From NCBI RefSeq assembly GCF_013106755.1, contig NZ_WHPF01000001.1, positions 310,001 through 374,000 of the forward strand: a stretch of DNA of 64,000 bases, in the 5' to 3' direction. The notes under the pieces were generated by a model. The model had not been told where the DNA came from. It ran no database searches and worked only from the letters and a program-made list of their open reading frames with translations. Position numbers and translations under genes: made by a program. The stretch is from Limnovirga soli. Lineage in GTDB: Bacteria > Bacteroidota > Bacteroidia > Chitinophagales > Chitinophagaceae. Shown one piece after another: positions 44,201-52,423 of this stretch (positions are counted from its first letter, which is position 1; the number at the start of each line of letters is the position of its first letter).

Positions 44201-44829
44201 TTGCTTTGCATACGGTAATTATCAACATTTATCTGAAACTCACGTTCAGGTGCACCCACCAGGTCTACCCTGTTTAACTGTGGCAACTCTTCCAGTTTAT
44301 CTTTCAAATCATCTGCATACCCTTTCAAACGCAACAAATCAATATTACCACTCACGTTTACATACATAATGGGCTGGTCAGACAAACTTACTTCCACCAC
44401 ATTGGGTTCCTGGGTAAGATCTGTTGGCAAATCTGCTTTGGCTTTATCCACTGCATCTTTTACTTTCTGTTTAGCCACGTCTGTATTTACATCGGTACTA
44501 AACTCAATAATAATGGCCGAAAAATCCTGTTGCGATGTACTGGTGGTCTTAATAATTTTAGCACCGGTAATACTTTTAATCTGTTTTTCAATTGGCTTGG
44601 TAACCAGATTCTCAATGTCTTTTGGCGAGTTACCTACATATACCGTTTGAATATAGATTTGCGGAATAACAATATCCGGAAATCTTTCCTTTGGTAAAGT
44701 AACAAATTGAAATACACCTGCTATGGTAACAAATATCATTAGCAGGTATATAGAAGTTTTATTTTTTATACTCCAGGTAGTGGGGCCGAACTGTTTAAAT
44801 GAACCTGTAAAATTTTCTAATACGCTCAT
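41239..44829 (-). CDS. RND efflux pump, inner-membrane subunit (AcrB/HAE1 type)
   Basis: The protein of 1196 residues shows the RND layout: N-terminal helix (SIYLLMIFVTIAGVFQFVTLPKERFPDI), porter domains with GNSPKDIENLVTKPIE, then FFMGVLNAFFVALSVPLSMF and the proton-relay region LLFGLGIIVDDAIVVIENTHR. The second half repeats this (GIVGLAGIVVKNGILVIEFTDE). It is about 150 residues longer than AcrB because of additional hydrophobic segments in the centre (IALGLGILLDVFQITFWGNLLLLLVLLGLFN), which other Bacteroidota members also carry. It exports drugs, metals or lipophilic compounds using the proton gradient, together with the adaptor and TolC-like genes upstream. Substrate is unknown. Confidence 0.93.
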   Translation of the reverse strand: MSVLENFTGSFKQFGPTTWSIKNKTSIYLLMIFVTIAGVFQFVTLPKERFPDIVIPQIYIQTVYVGNSPKDIENLVTKPIEKQIKSITGAKIIKTTSTSQQDFSAIIIEFSTDVNTDVAKQKVKDAVDKAKADLPTDLTQEPNVVEVSLSDQPIMYVNVSGNIDLLRLKGYADDLKDKLEELPQLNRVDLVGAPEREFQINVDNYRMQSNGITYDDISNAVQRENLDISGGLLDVGNTKRNLQLKGQLKTAGDIEKIIVRNFNGQPIYLKDIATIKDTVKEKESYARLNGNNVITLNIIKRSGENLIETSDNVKAVVDELKEASFPKDLNVVITADQSTATKTSFTDLVNSIIIGFVLVLIILMFFMGVLNAFFVALSVPLSMFVAFVFIPGAELIVGSSITLNFIVLFALLFGLGIIVDDAIVVIENTHRIFVEGKGKVTAERSAMMAAGEVFIPVLAGTLTTLAPFFPLLFWPGVIGKFMIYLPTMLIFTLVASLIVAFIMNPVFAVDFMNHPENDKKEPKTAIFKQPGLWIALGLGILLDVFQITFWGNLLLLLVLLGLFNRFLLEDMIHSFQNRVLPWIMSHYENLLRWALNGWKPVWLLLGTFGLLIVSLVIFVASVVSGRVPIEFFPLGDPNQIYVYLKLPVGTAVSYTDSVTHVLEEKVQKIVGVDHGKTNAIVESVITNVAIGANDPMSGDQSAHPELGRIQVSFVEFGKRNGVGTAPYLDSIRQAVKGIPGAEITVSQEQNGPPTDPPVNIEVASEDFDKLIKTSVALKNYLDSIQVPGVEELKMDVDLTNPEITLSVDRERALIAGVSTAQIGLAIRTALFGKEVSKIKDGDDEYKIQLRNDVLQRKSIDELLNMNITFRDFASGGAIKNVPISSLVKVDYTNTLGSVKRKNLKRTISLRSNVLSGFTPTAVNQILKGHIDNFNGQSDDVTIKQTGEGAQQAETVAFLGQALIIALMLILFILVLQFNSISKPVIILTEIVFSIIGVLLGFSITGMSVSGVMTGIGIVGLAGIVVKNGILVIEFTDELRARGLKTREAAIQAGKTRIIPVLLTALAAILALIPLAVGFNIDFVAMFSELNPHIFFGGDNAVFWKPLAWTIIFGLTFAFFMTLIIVPSMYLIAERLRRPMRRTFGGKWISLLGIPPLTLLFMPLMIFTMLQHRAAKARRRKKLQGKNVSESFIGSWF

Positions 44830-44882
44830 AGCAATACTTTTGAATTAGTTTGTTTGTCAACTTTAATGCATTACGCATCGTT

Positions 44883-44902
44883 CCTTGTGTCACTCACTTG
44901 TA
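44883..44902 (-). repeat. Intergenic repeat, core type B
   Basis: CCTTGTGTCACTCACTTGTA plus C, inside the efflux operon between the adaptor and RND genes; followed by TGTATAACAAT. Confidence 0.85.
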
Positions 44903-45013
44903 CTGTATAACAATAATCAACTATTTATCCTCAAAAAACCTTCTCTTCCTCAACAGTTCATTATTACCATATCCAAAACAAATGATAGCCGTTTCCAGCT
45001 GCATAGGCTGGTA

Positions 45014-46171
45014 TTAATCTGCCAAAGCAAGCAATTGCCCATCATATAATCCCTGGAAACCTTCTGTAATCAATTGTTCACCTGATTGCACGCCTGTTTT
45101 TATTTCAATTTTATCATTGTATAACTGGCCTACTTCCACGGTTCTTTTACGTGCTAGCATTTTACCATTTTCCGTAACAGCAACCATTACAAATTTGCCT
45201 TTGTCATCATTTTGCAAAGTATTTACAGGAATAGTTATGGCATTATTGGCTGCATAATCCTGAATTTTAACCAAAGCAATTTGATTAGGTTTCAGGTCCT
45301 TATCATAAGGCAGTTTGGCTTCAACATAAAATGCACGGCTATAGGGGTCAATTGTTTTGCCGGTTAATGCAATGGTAGCATTAAAGGTTTTATTTACATC
45401 AGGTAAAGAAATCAAAATATTACCACCTGTCTTTACACGTTCAATATAAGTTTCAGGCACCTGAGTAGTTACTTTTAAATCAGTATTGTTTACAATAGTA
45501 ATTTGAGCCGCATTGCCCATAAAACCAGAGAAAAATTCACCAACCCTAATATTTACCTGATCAGCAATACCAGCTACTTCAGCATAAATGCTTGTCATGC
45601 TTTGTTGCTCTTTTACACTTGCAATTTGGTCGGTAATCTGGTCTACAGTTTGTTTGGCTTGTATCAGCTGAACCTCGGTACCAATTTGCTGGTCCCACAG
45701 GTTTTTCTGCCGGCGGTAAATATCCTGGGCAAAATTTAATTGGGTTTGCAATTGGGTAAGGCTTTTTGAAAATACCGCATCATCCAGTTTTAAAAGCAAT
45801 TGCCCTTTTTTAACGGCATCACCTTTTTTAACATAAATAGCTTTTACCAAACCGCCTTGTCCATTACGAGGGGCCACATATGAGATATTTTCTGATTCAA
45901 TGCTTCCCTGTAAGTCAATATAGTGTACAAAATTGATAGGGGTTATAGCAGCAATTCTTACCAGCTTGGTTTTTTCCTTTTTACTGGATGGGTCAAGCTT
46001 TACAATTTCCTCTTCAAGGGTACTAATGCTTTGTGCTATTTCAATTTGTTGTTTCTTTAATGCTTCCAGTTTAGCTTTTTTCTCACCTACCACACTCTTA
46101 TCAGATGCTGGTCCGCAGGAAGCAAGTAATATTGACACGCTTAACAATACAACAGGTACAGTCTTTTGCAT
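45014..46171 (-). CDS. RND efflux periplasmic adaptor (membrane fusion protein), lipoprotein
   Basis: 385 residues starting with a lipoprotein leader (MQKTVPVVLLSVSILLASCG, lipobox LASC). A coiled-coil start (KKAKLEALKKQQIEIAQSISTLEEEI), the barrel-sandwich lipoyl half (YVAPRNGQGGLVKAIYVKKGDAVKKGQLLLKLDDA), the hairpin (FAQDIYRRQKNLWDQQIGTEVQLIQAKQTVDQI) and the beta-barrel (IAITIPVNTLQ-type segments) are visible. It links the pump to the outer-membrane channel. Adaptor and channel genes are 30 bases apart, and the pump follows after a repeat-bearing gap of 184 bases. Confidence 0.93.
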   Translation of the reverse strand: MQKTVPVVLLSVSILLASCGPASDKSVVGEKKAKLEALKKQQIEIAQSISTLEEEIVKLDPSSKKEKTKLVRIAAITPINFVHYIDLQGSIESENISYVAPRNGQGGLVKAIYVKKGDAVKKGQLLLKLDDAVFSKSLTQLQTQLNFAQDIYRRQKNLWDQQIGTEVQLIQAKQTVDQITDQIASVKEQQSMTSIYAEVAGIADQVNIRVGEFFSGFMGNAAQITIVNNTDLKVTTQVPETYIERVKTGGNILISLPDVNKTFNATIALTGKTIDPYSRAFYVEAKLPYDKDLKPNQIALVKIQDYAANNAITIPVNTLQNDDKGKFVMVAVTENGKMLARKRTVEVGQLYNDKIEIKTGVQSGEQLITEGFQGLYDGQLLALAD

Positions 46172-46201
46172 ATTTTTCTTCTTTATGTTGTTGTTTTATT
46201 T

Positions 46202-47611
46202 TTATAGTTTACCTACCGCTTTTAAATAATCCACTCTGGCTATAATGGCATTATATAAAGCATTTACATAATTATTCTGGGCAATTCTTAAATCAGTTTG
46301 GGCATTGTTTATTTCTGTATTTGAGCCCGTACCTATTTCATACTTCTTTTTCGATTGATCATATACCTTTTCAGCCAATGCCATATTTTGTTTCTGGAAA
46401 TCAAGTGTTAAAATGGCATTCTTAAAATTATTGGTAGCAGCTGCCACGTCATTATCAATTGAATTCTTCAAATTATCCAACTGGTTCTCTGTCTGCTTTA
46501 ATTCCAGCCTTGATTTTTGTATACTCGCATTTTTAGCAAGCCCTGCAAAAATGGGCACATTAATACTTAATCCTACAAAAGAACTGGCAAACCAGTCTCC
46601 CTTACCAAAAAAGCTAAATGAGTTACGTTGTGCTATTTTGCTATAACTGGCATTTAAATTGGCAGATGGCAATTTGGTTAACTGGTAACGCTTTATATTA
46701 TATTCATTTAAGCGCTTGGCCAATTGCAGGTATTGAAAATCATTCCGGTCTTTATAATCATACACTCCTTCATTCAATAAACCTTCTTTAATTTTCTCAT
46801 CTGTAATACCATCTGTTAACACCAGACTATCTTTTATAGGCATTCCAATCAAATATTTTAGTCCCAGGTATCCGTTGTCAATTACTTTTTGCAAATTAGT
46901 ACGCTCTGTTTGCAAATTTGCCAGTTGTACCACCACCTTATCTACATCAAGTTTTTCAGCAAATCCGTTTTTGAATAATTCATTTGCATCATGCTTCAAT
47001 TTTTCAAGTCTTGAAATATTCGCATCAATCTGGTCTGTTTGTATTTTACTTGCCACCAGCTGGTAGTAAATTTTGTAAATATTTACTTTAATGGCATCAT
47101 TGGTAACATCCACGGCTTTGCGCTGAAAATCCATAGAAGTTTGTCTGGCCTGTAAGCCAACAAATACCTGTCCATCAAATAAAATCTGTGAAAGAGTAAT
47201 ACCTGCAGAAGCATTCCACTTTGTACCAAAAGCCGCCTGTACAAACCCAAAATCTGATGGAGGTACAATGGTATTTCCATTGCCATCTTTAACCCCTTCC
47301 AGTGCCAATACCCCATAAGTGGCAGCAGCAATAAAATTGGGAAAGCTTTGCACAGCCACATTCGGAAAATGAGTAGTACCAAGGCTTCCGTTTATTTGCG
47401 GGTAGGCCATGGCAGTAATATTTTTATTGGTTTGTTCCTGTATTTGTACATCCAATAAAGCATTCTTTACCTGTAAATTATTCTTTAACCCATACTCTAC
47501 ACATTGCTGCACAGTAAAAGAATGTACTGTAACAGCACTATCCTTTTGTGCCCATCCGGTTACCTGCAAACCTAAGCAGCCAACCAGCATAATTCCAGTT
47601 CTTAAATTCAT
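46202..47611 (-). CDS. TolC-like outer-membrane efflux channel
   Basis: 469 residues with signal peptide MNLRTGIMLVGCLGLQVTGWAQ. The TolC tandem repeats can be seen in QCVEYGLKNNLQVKNALLDVQIQEQ and in the long helical stretches (KLKHDANELFKNGFAEKLDVDKVVVQLANLQTERTNL; SIDNDVAAATNNFKNAILTLDFQKQNMALAEKVYDQSKKKYEIG). It forms the trimeric channel of the efflux complex. Its start overlaps the TetR stop by four bases, which places the regulator first in the operon. Confidence 0.93.
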   Translation of the reverse strand: MNLRTGIMLVGCLGLQVTGWAQKDSAVTVHSFTVQQCVEYGLKNNLQVKNALLDVQIQEQTNKNITAMAYPQINGSLGTTHFPNVAVQSFPNFIAAATYGVLALEGVKDGNGNTIVPPSDFGFVQAAFGTKWNASAGITLSQILFDGQVFVGLQARQTSMDFQRKAVDVTNDAIKVNIYKIYYQLVASKIQTDQIDANISRLEKLKHDANELFKNGFAEKLDVDKVVVQLANLQTERTNLQKVIDNGYLGLKYLIGMPIKDSLVLTDGITDEKIKEGLLNEGVYDYKDRNDFQYLQLAKRLNEYNIKRYQLTKLPSANLNASYSKIAQRNSFSFFGKGDWFASSFVGLSINVPIFAGLAKNASIQKSRLELKQTENQLDNLKNSIDNDVAAATNNFKNAILTLDFQKQNMALAEKVYDQSKKKYEIGTGSNTEINNAQTDLRIAQNNYVNALYNAIIARVDYLKAVGKL

Positions 47612-48231
47612 ACCGTAATCGATTTGTTTTTTTCTCTTTGTTGAATGTATTTTTCAATAAGGCTTTTACCCTTAACAGTTACAATACCATGTAAATAAGT
47701 AAAATATATCTCAGAAGAAACTTTCATAAGACTGTATTTTCCATAGGGATATATTTCCTGATTGAGTGCAATAAATGCACTTTCAAGCCTGAATTTAGCA
47801 ATAATATCAATATCAATCTCAGGCCGGTATAAACCTTCTTCTATTCCCCTCTTCAGATTATGCTTTATAAGGTCAAGCATAAAGCTGTTTTTATGATTTT
47901 TAAACTTGGAATAAGTGCCCGGATAAAATTTTTCCAAATCAAAAATAATTTGAGGATTCATCGTTTTCATTACCATTTCCATCATGTCCATATCTTTCAA
48001 TATTTCATCAATGGCATCCACAGCACCCTTCGATTGGTTAATGCCCACGGCTTGCATCTGCTCCATTTCCGATAACATTACCGCCTCAACCAATGCATCC
48101 TTATCAACAAAATAATGATAAATGGTTTTTTTGCTCACCCTCATCTGACTGGCAATTTCATCCATCGTAACAGACTTAAAGCCATATCGCATAAATAAAT
48201 CCTTTGCTTTTTCCTGTATTCTTTCTTTCAC
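47608..48231 (-). CDS. TetR-family transcriptional regulator of the efflux operon
   Basis: 207 residues with the TetR N-terminal HTH (RIQEKAKDLFMRYGFKSVTMDEIASQMRVSKKTIYHYFVDKDALVEAVM). The C-terminal helical domain would bind the inducer. It is the first gene of the TetR-TolC-adaptor-RND operon. The inverted repeat at 48265-48294, just upstream of its start, is a good operator for autorepression. Cognate inducer is unknown. Confidence 0.93.
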   Translation of the reverse strand: MKERIQEKAKDLFMRYGFKSVTMDEIASQMRVSKKTIYHYFVDKDALVEAVMLSEMEQMQAVGINQSKGAVDAIDEILKDMDMMEMVMKTMNPQIIFDLEKFYPGTYSKFKNHKNSFMLDLIKHNLKRGIEEGLYRPEIDIDIIAKFRLESAFIALNQEIYPYGKYSLMKVSSEIYFTYLHGIVTVKGKSLIEKYIQQREKNKSITV

Positions 48232-48264
48232 GGTCTTTCAATATTTAAAAGCTGGGCAAAACTA

Positions 48265-48294
48265 TGGAAACTTTTTTTGTAATGCAAGTTTCCA
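48265..48294. promoter_or_regulatory. Candidate TetR operator
   Basis: TGGAAACTT and AAGTTTCCA are perfect 9-base inverted arms separated by 12 bases, ending 34 bases before the TetR start at 48231. Confidence 0.7.
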
Positions 48295-48410
48295 ATATGA
48301 ATTTATTTTAATCTTTTCCTTAATTGTATAAACGGCTTTCGGTTACGATGACAGGAAAATCTGCCCGCTCAATGGCAAATATGTATTTACTTTAGCCCAA
48401 ATTATAACTT

Positions 48411-49076
48411 ATGAGCAGCTTCAAAAAACGCCTGGGCACCTCATTTCACTGGAAAAACCTATTACAATATTTTTTTCAGGGACTTATAATTATTGTTCCG
48501 GTGGGCATTACCATTTATGTAGTATTAACCCTGTTTAATATGGTAGATAGCATCCTGCCCAACCTGCTGTATTCCTTATTCCCCCGCTTAATGGGCACTG
48601 GAACCGGTGGCGAGTTAAGGCAATTCCCGGGTCTGGGCTTTGTTGTAGTTATCCTGATTGTTATACTTTTTGGAAGAATTTCCTCCTCCTTTGTAATGAG
48701 CCGATTGGTTGACCTACTGGATAGTTTACTCGAACGTACCCCAGGTATCAAACTTATTTACTCCTCGGTAAAAGATTTTTTAGAGGCTTTTACGGGAAAT
48801 AAACGCAAATTTGATAAACCCGTTTTGGCCAATGTAGATGCACCCGATGTGTGGCGCATTGGCTTTATCACCCGCCAATCAGCCGAAGATTTTGAATTAC
48901 ATACACATGTTGTAGTATACATTCCACTGTCGTATGCCCTTACCGGCGTAACTTATTTTGTGCCAAAAGAAAAAATTAAACCTCTCGATCATGTATCCTC
49001 AGCCGAGGCTATGAAATTTGCCGTAACCGGTGGTGTTACAGAAGTTGATGACCACCATACGAAACACCCGCACTAA
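48411..49076 (+). CDS. DUF502-family membrane protein
   Basis: 221 residues, two or three hydrophobic helices (LLQYFFQGLIIIVPVGITIYVVLTLF; FPGLGFVVVILIVILFGRISSSFV) and the conserved DUF502 segments RTPGIKLIYSSVKDFLEAF and FITRQSAEDFELHTHVVVYIPLSYALTG. It is in the inner membrane. The family has no firmly assigned function. It ends with a His/Asp-rich tail (DDHHTKHPH). It is divergent from TetR. Confidence 0.9.
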   Translation: MSSFKKRLGTSFHWKNLLQYFFQGLIIIVPVGITIYVVLTLFNMVDSILPNLLYSLFPRLMGTGTGGELRQFPGLGFVVVILIVILFGRISSSFVMSRLVDLLDSLLERTPGIKLIYSSVKDFLEAFTGNKRKFDKPVLANVDAPDVWRIGFITRQSAEDFELHTHVVVYIPLSYALTGVTYFVPKEKIKPLDHVSSAEAMKFAVTGGVTEVDDHHTKHPH

Positions 49077-49141
49077 TCATCACTGGCCGGGTAGTAAAAA
49101 TTTTTTTTTGAAACCGGCTGCAGATAGGTTATGGCATCGCC

Positions 49142-49177
49142 GCTTGCCACGCTCGGTTCGTCGTTCCACGTAATGGC
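49142..49177 (-). repeat. Intergenic repeat, core type C variant
   Basis: CTTGCCACGCTCGGTTCGTC and then GTTCCACGTAATGGCAAC, with ACCGGCT outer box near 49113. Confidence 0.8.
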
Positions 49178-49295
49178 AACAAAAAATACAATTACATGTA
49201 GGGCTAATAGCAAATTACGCACCAACAAACTTTAACAAGCTAAAACTCAACTATGGCATAGATTTATGTCTTCATTATAAAAGTTCCCACAGCAA

Positions 49296-49496
49296 ATGTC
49301 TTCACACCAAAACGGCACAAAAAAATCAACCGCCAATACTACCCTGCTCGATGACGGAGATATGGTAATTTGCCGCTTGCTCGAAGATAATAATATCAGG
49401 GAAGGCTTTATAGGCGCCTCATTCAGGGCCGGCGCAAGCAGAGAAGATGTAGAAAAAGTGTTGCTGCATTTTGGGTTTTTATTGCAACAGGATTAA
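49296..49496 (+). CDS. Small hypothetical protein
   Basis: 66 residues (begins MSSHQNGTKKS, ends HFGFLLQQD). It is hydrophilic without a leader or membrane helix. It has a plausible ATG start and codon use like its neighbours, but I do not recognise a family. The C-terminal half (FRAGASREDVEKVLLHFG) could be helical. It sits just upstream of the triple inverted repeat at 49568-49624. Confidence 0.45.
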   Translation: MSSHQNGTKKSTANTTLLDDGDMVICRLLEDNNIREGFIGASFRAGASREDVEKVLLHFGFLLQQD

Positions 49497-49567
49497 GATA
49501 AACGCATTATTACCAATTACATAGACTTTATTTCTCCCAATTATTACAATTATACCTTTTCAATAAA

Positions 49568-49624
49568 CGTGATAAATCACAGCTATCGTGATTTATCACG
49601 CCAAAAAAATCGTGATAAATCACG
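49568..49624. promoter_or_regulatory. Three GTGAT/ATCAC inverted-repeat units, candidate operator cluster or hairpin
   Basis: CGTGATAAATCAC (49568-49580), CGTGATTTATCACG (49587-49600) and CGTGATAAATCACG (49611-49624). Each is palindromic except for the central AA or TT. Centres are about 19 and 24 bases apart. The middle copy is the reverse complement of the outer ones, so a 13-14-base-pair hairpin can also form with either neighbour. Confidence 0.7.
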
Positions 49625-49707
49625 CTTTGTTGTATAAAGCGTATATGATACTTTCGCATTTTCCGTATAGCCGTTGTTACCTATTTAAACTTTCAAACCC
49701 AACTCTG

Positions 49708-49869
49708 ATGCGCTTTTATAACCTAAGCTGGTATGATATACTTATTACAGGTGCTGTAATTTTTGTATGCGGTATTTTCTGTGGCTATATATTGGTTCAC
49801 CTATATCGTGAGCATATTGAAAACAGGGATTTAAAAAAATGGGAAGATGAAAATGAAGAACAGCATTGA
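49708..49869 (+). CDS. Small single-pass membrane protein
   Basis: 53 residues from the ATG at 49708 (MRFYNLSWYDILITGAVIF, then VCGIFCGYILVHLYREHIE) with one hydrophobic helix and a charged C-terminus (KKWEDENEEQH). A longer frame from 49588 would run through the triple inverted repeat and is less credible. Function is not recognised. The triple repeat just upstream might regulate it. Confidence 0.5.
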   Translation: MRFYNLSWYDILITGAVIFVCGIFCGYILVHLYREHIENRDLKKWEDENEEQH

Positions 49870-49994
49870 TTTTCCACAATTTGCAATTTCAATATTATAA
49901 CCCACATGAAAATTTATTATCTTAAATTTTAGGTACAAATTCCAACAGCTGTTTTAGTAAAAAGCATGCTGATTAAACCAATATAACTGTTTAT

Positions 49995-50447
49995 ATGTTG
50001 CAACTATTAAAAACTGATAGCAGTAATACCGATTTTAAATTGCTGGTACAATTATTAGATGCTGACCTCGCAAAAAGGGATGGTGATGACCATCAGTTTT
50101 ATGCCCAGTTTAATTATATTGATGCTATAAAACATGTTATAGTAGCCTATGTGAATAATATACCCGTAGCTTGTGGTGCTTTTAAACCTTATACCGATAC
50201 CGCTGTAGAAATAAAAAGAATGTATGTGGCAGAAACCTACCGGGGACAAGGGTTTGCACAAAAAGTACTGGCGGCTCTGGAACAATGGGCAGCTGTATTA
50301 AACAACACCTCCTGCGTATTGGAAACCGGCAAAAAACAACCCGAAGCCATTGCGCTTTACCAAAAAGCAGGTTATACTCAAATAAAAAATTATGGCCAAT
50401 ACGAACATGTAGAGAACAGTGTTTGTATGGAAAAAAAGATTGGCTAA
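49995..50447 (+). CDS. GNAT-family N-acetyltransferase
   Basis: 150 residues with the GNAT core: AVEIKRMYVAETYRGQGFAQKVLAALE (acetyl-CoA pyrophosphate loop RGQGFA, residues about 80) and CVLETGKKQPEAIALYQKAGYTQI. It is a cytoplasmic acetyltransferase with an unknown acceptor. It is a stand-alone gene with a repeat copy downstream. Confidence 0.9.
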   Translation: MLQLLKTDSSNTDFKLLVQLLDADLAKRDGDDHQFYAQFNYIDAIKHVIVAYVNNIPVACGAFKPYTDTAVEIKRMYVAETYRGQGFAQKVLAALEQWAAVLNNTSCVLETGKKQPEAIALYQKAGYTQIKNYGQYEHVENSVCMEKKIG

Positions 50448-50513
50448 AAAGAATTTATTAGTAGTACAAATTTGTTATCAGGCCTTATTAAACTGCCCAA
50501 AAAAATTCCCAAA

Positions 50514-50533
50514 GTACAAGTGTGCGACGCAAG
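50514..50533 (+). repeat. Intergenic repeat, core type A' (GTGT)
   Basis: GTACAAGTGTGCGACGCAAG followed by TAAAGCTGCAT and GCCGGGTT plus an A-tract. Confidence 0.9.
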
Positions 50534-50614
50534 TAAAGCTGCATTACATGCATAGCCGGGTTCAAAAAAAAATGGCTGTTAAACATCCAGCCAATAGTTG
50601 CATTTACTTTATAC

Positions 50615-50860
50615 CTAATCCTCCAGTTCAGCAGAATTCTCGGGTAAATGATCGTACTCGCCCATTAAGGCATAGTAACCAAAAATCATTAAGCCAATAG
50701 CAATAGGTATAAACACCACTATAAATACGCCCCATTGAATTTTGGTATCTATCACCGGCTTTTTAGCTATTTCGGCCAATGCAGTTTGTATAAGAAAAAA
50801 AATAGCTACAGGGCCCAGTAATATCCAGATAATGCCCATTGCACGTTTAATTTTATTCAT
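50615..50860 (-). CDS. Small two-helix membrane protein
   Basis: 81 residues with two hydrophobic segments (MGIIWILLGPVAIFFLIQTAL; WGVFIVVFIPIAIGLMIFGYYAL) and an acidic tail. It follows the MHS transporter gene by 24 bases in the same direction and is probably co-transcribed with it. It could be an accessory subunit of the transporter, which is inference. Confidence 0.75.
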   Translation of the reverse strand: MNKIKRAMGIIWILLGPVAIFFLIQTALAEIAKKPVIDTKIQWGVFIVVFIPIAIGLMIFGYYALMGEYDHLPENSAELED

Positions 50861-50884
50861 AATTATTTATGTTGGCAGTTAATA

Positions 50885-52423
50885 TTAATCGTTTACGTTC
50901 TCGTCTATCTTGTTAGAAACATACAATGTTCCAATTACCAGGCAAAGCGCAGCAATTATAATCGGGTATTGCAACCCTACCAGTTTATTATCGGTATAAA
51001 TAGTAGTTAGCAAAGTGGCAATAAAAGGCGTTAACCCGCCAAATACGCCATTACCAATATGGTAAGGTAAAGACATGGAAGTGTACCTTATTTTAGTAGG
51101 GAACATTTCTACCAAAAAGGCAGCTATGGGGCCATATACCATGGTTACATACACAATCATTATAAATACTATCCAAACCATTGTCCAGTAATCGCTGCTA
51201 TTTATTAGTTTATTAATTTTTACAGCAGGTTTACTAATAGTTTTTGTGGCATCGGCATAAACGGTATCGGTTTTGGTCTCTGTCATTACCATGCCATCAG
51301 TATAAAATGATTTGGTTACAGTTTTGCGAAGTGAGTCGCCGGTATTGGTAACCGCTGAAAGTGTAATGCTAATATTCTTTTGTGCAGTTATTTCTGTTTT
51401 GTTTTTTACATCGGCAGTGTTTAACAAAGTGCCAAACAACGTATTGTACGATACAATTGCCAGCAACATACCTGCCAGCATAATCCATTTACGGCCAATC
51501 TTATCACTTAATGTACCAAACACTACAAAAAACGGGGTACCAAACAAAATAGCCCAAATTAAAATGGTTCTCGATTGATCAAAATCTACCTTACATACAT
51601 TCTCAATAAACGATTGTGCATAAAACTGACCGGTATACCATACTACGCCCTGCCCCATGGTAGCACCAAATAATGCAATTAAAACCATTTTTAAATTTCC
51701 CTTATGAGCAAAGCTTTCCTTTAGTGGATTTACAGATGTTTTACCCTCGGCCTTTAATTTGGCAAACAAAGGCGATTCATTCATTTTAAGGCGAATATAA
51801 ATAGACACAATCACCAGTATAATAGACACCAGGAAGGGAATTCTCCAGCCCCACTCATTAAACTTGGCAACAGATTTTACTGCATCAGCGTCAAGGCTAT
51901 GGCGGGTAATTAAAATTACACCCAGCGATACAAATAATCCCAGCGTAGCCGTAGTTTGTATCCAGGATGTATAATAACCCCTTTTGTGAGCCGGACTATG
52001 CTCCGCCACATAGGTAGCAGCACCGCCATATTCGCCACCCAATGCCAGCCCCTGTAATAAACGCAAAGCCAAAACAATAATGGGAGCAGCAAAACCAATA
52101 CTGTCATAACCCGGCACCAAACCAATGGCAAAAGTTGAGCCGCCCATTATAATCAGTGTAAGTAAAAAAGTATGTTTACGGCCAATTAAATCACCCAGCC
52201 GGCCAAATACCAATGCGCCAAAAGGCCTCACAATAAAGCCAGCTGCAAAAGTAGCCAGTGTAGACAGCAAAGCTGCGGTAGGATTGGTTTTGGGGAAAAA
52301 CTGACTGGCAATAACCGTAGCCAGACTGCCAAAAATATAAAAATCGTACCACTCAATTAAAGTACCTACTGAAGATGCACCAATTACTTTCCAGATGCCC
52401 TTGGTTTCGTTGTTAGATTGCAT
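50885..52423 (-). CDS. MFS metabolite:H+ symporter (MHS family)
   Basis: 512 residues of the MHS (ProP/KgtP-like) type: VIGASSVGTLIEWYDFYIFGSLA at the start, RPFGALVFGRLGDLIGRKHTFLLTLIIMGGSTFAIGLVPGYDSIG and RLLQGLALGGEYGGAATYVAEHSPAHKRGYYTSW. It imports organic acids, betaines or sugars with protons. Between helices in the second half is a hydrophilic insertion of about 75 residues (AQKNISITLSAVTNTGDSLR ... AVKINKLINSS) rich in Thr and Ser, which is not in ProP and would face the periplasm. The substrate is unknown. Confidence 0.88.
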   Translation of the reverse strand: MQSNNETKGIWKVIGASSVGTLIEWYDFYIFGSLATVIASQFFPKTNPTAALLSTLATFAAGFIVRPFGALVFGRLGDLIGRKHTFLLTLIIMGGSTFAIGLVPGYDSIGFAAPIIVLALRLLQGLALGGEYGGAATYVAEHSPAHKRGYYTSWIQTTATLGLFVSLGVILITRHSLDADAVKSVAKFNEWGWRIPFLVSIILVIVSIYIRLKMNESPLFAKLKAEGKTSVNPLKESFAHKGNLKMVLIALFGATMGQGVVWYTGQFYAQSFIENVCKVDFDQSRTILIWAILFGTPFFVVFGTLSDKIGRKWIMLAGMLLAIVSYNTLFGTLLNTADVKNKTEITAQKNISITLSAVTNTGDSLRKTVTKSFYTDGMVMTETKTDTVYADATKTISKPAVKINKLINSSDYWTMVWIVFIMIVYVTMVYGPIAAFLVEMFPTKIRYTSMSLPYHIGNGVFGGLTPFIATLLTTIYTDNKLVGLQYPIIIAALCLVIGTLYVSNKIDENVND

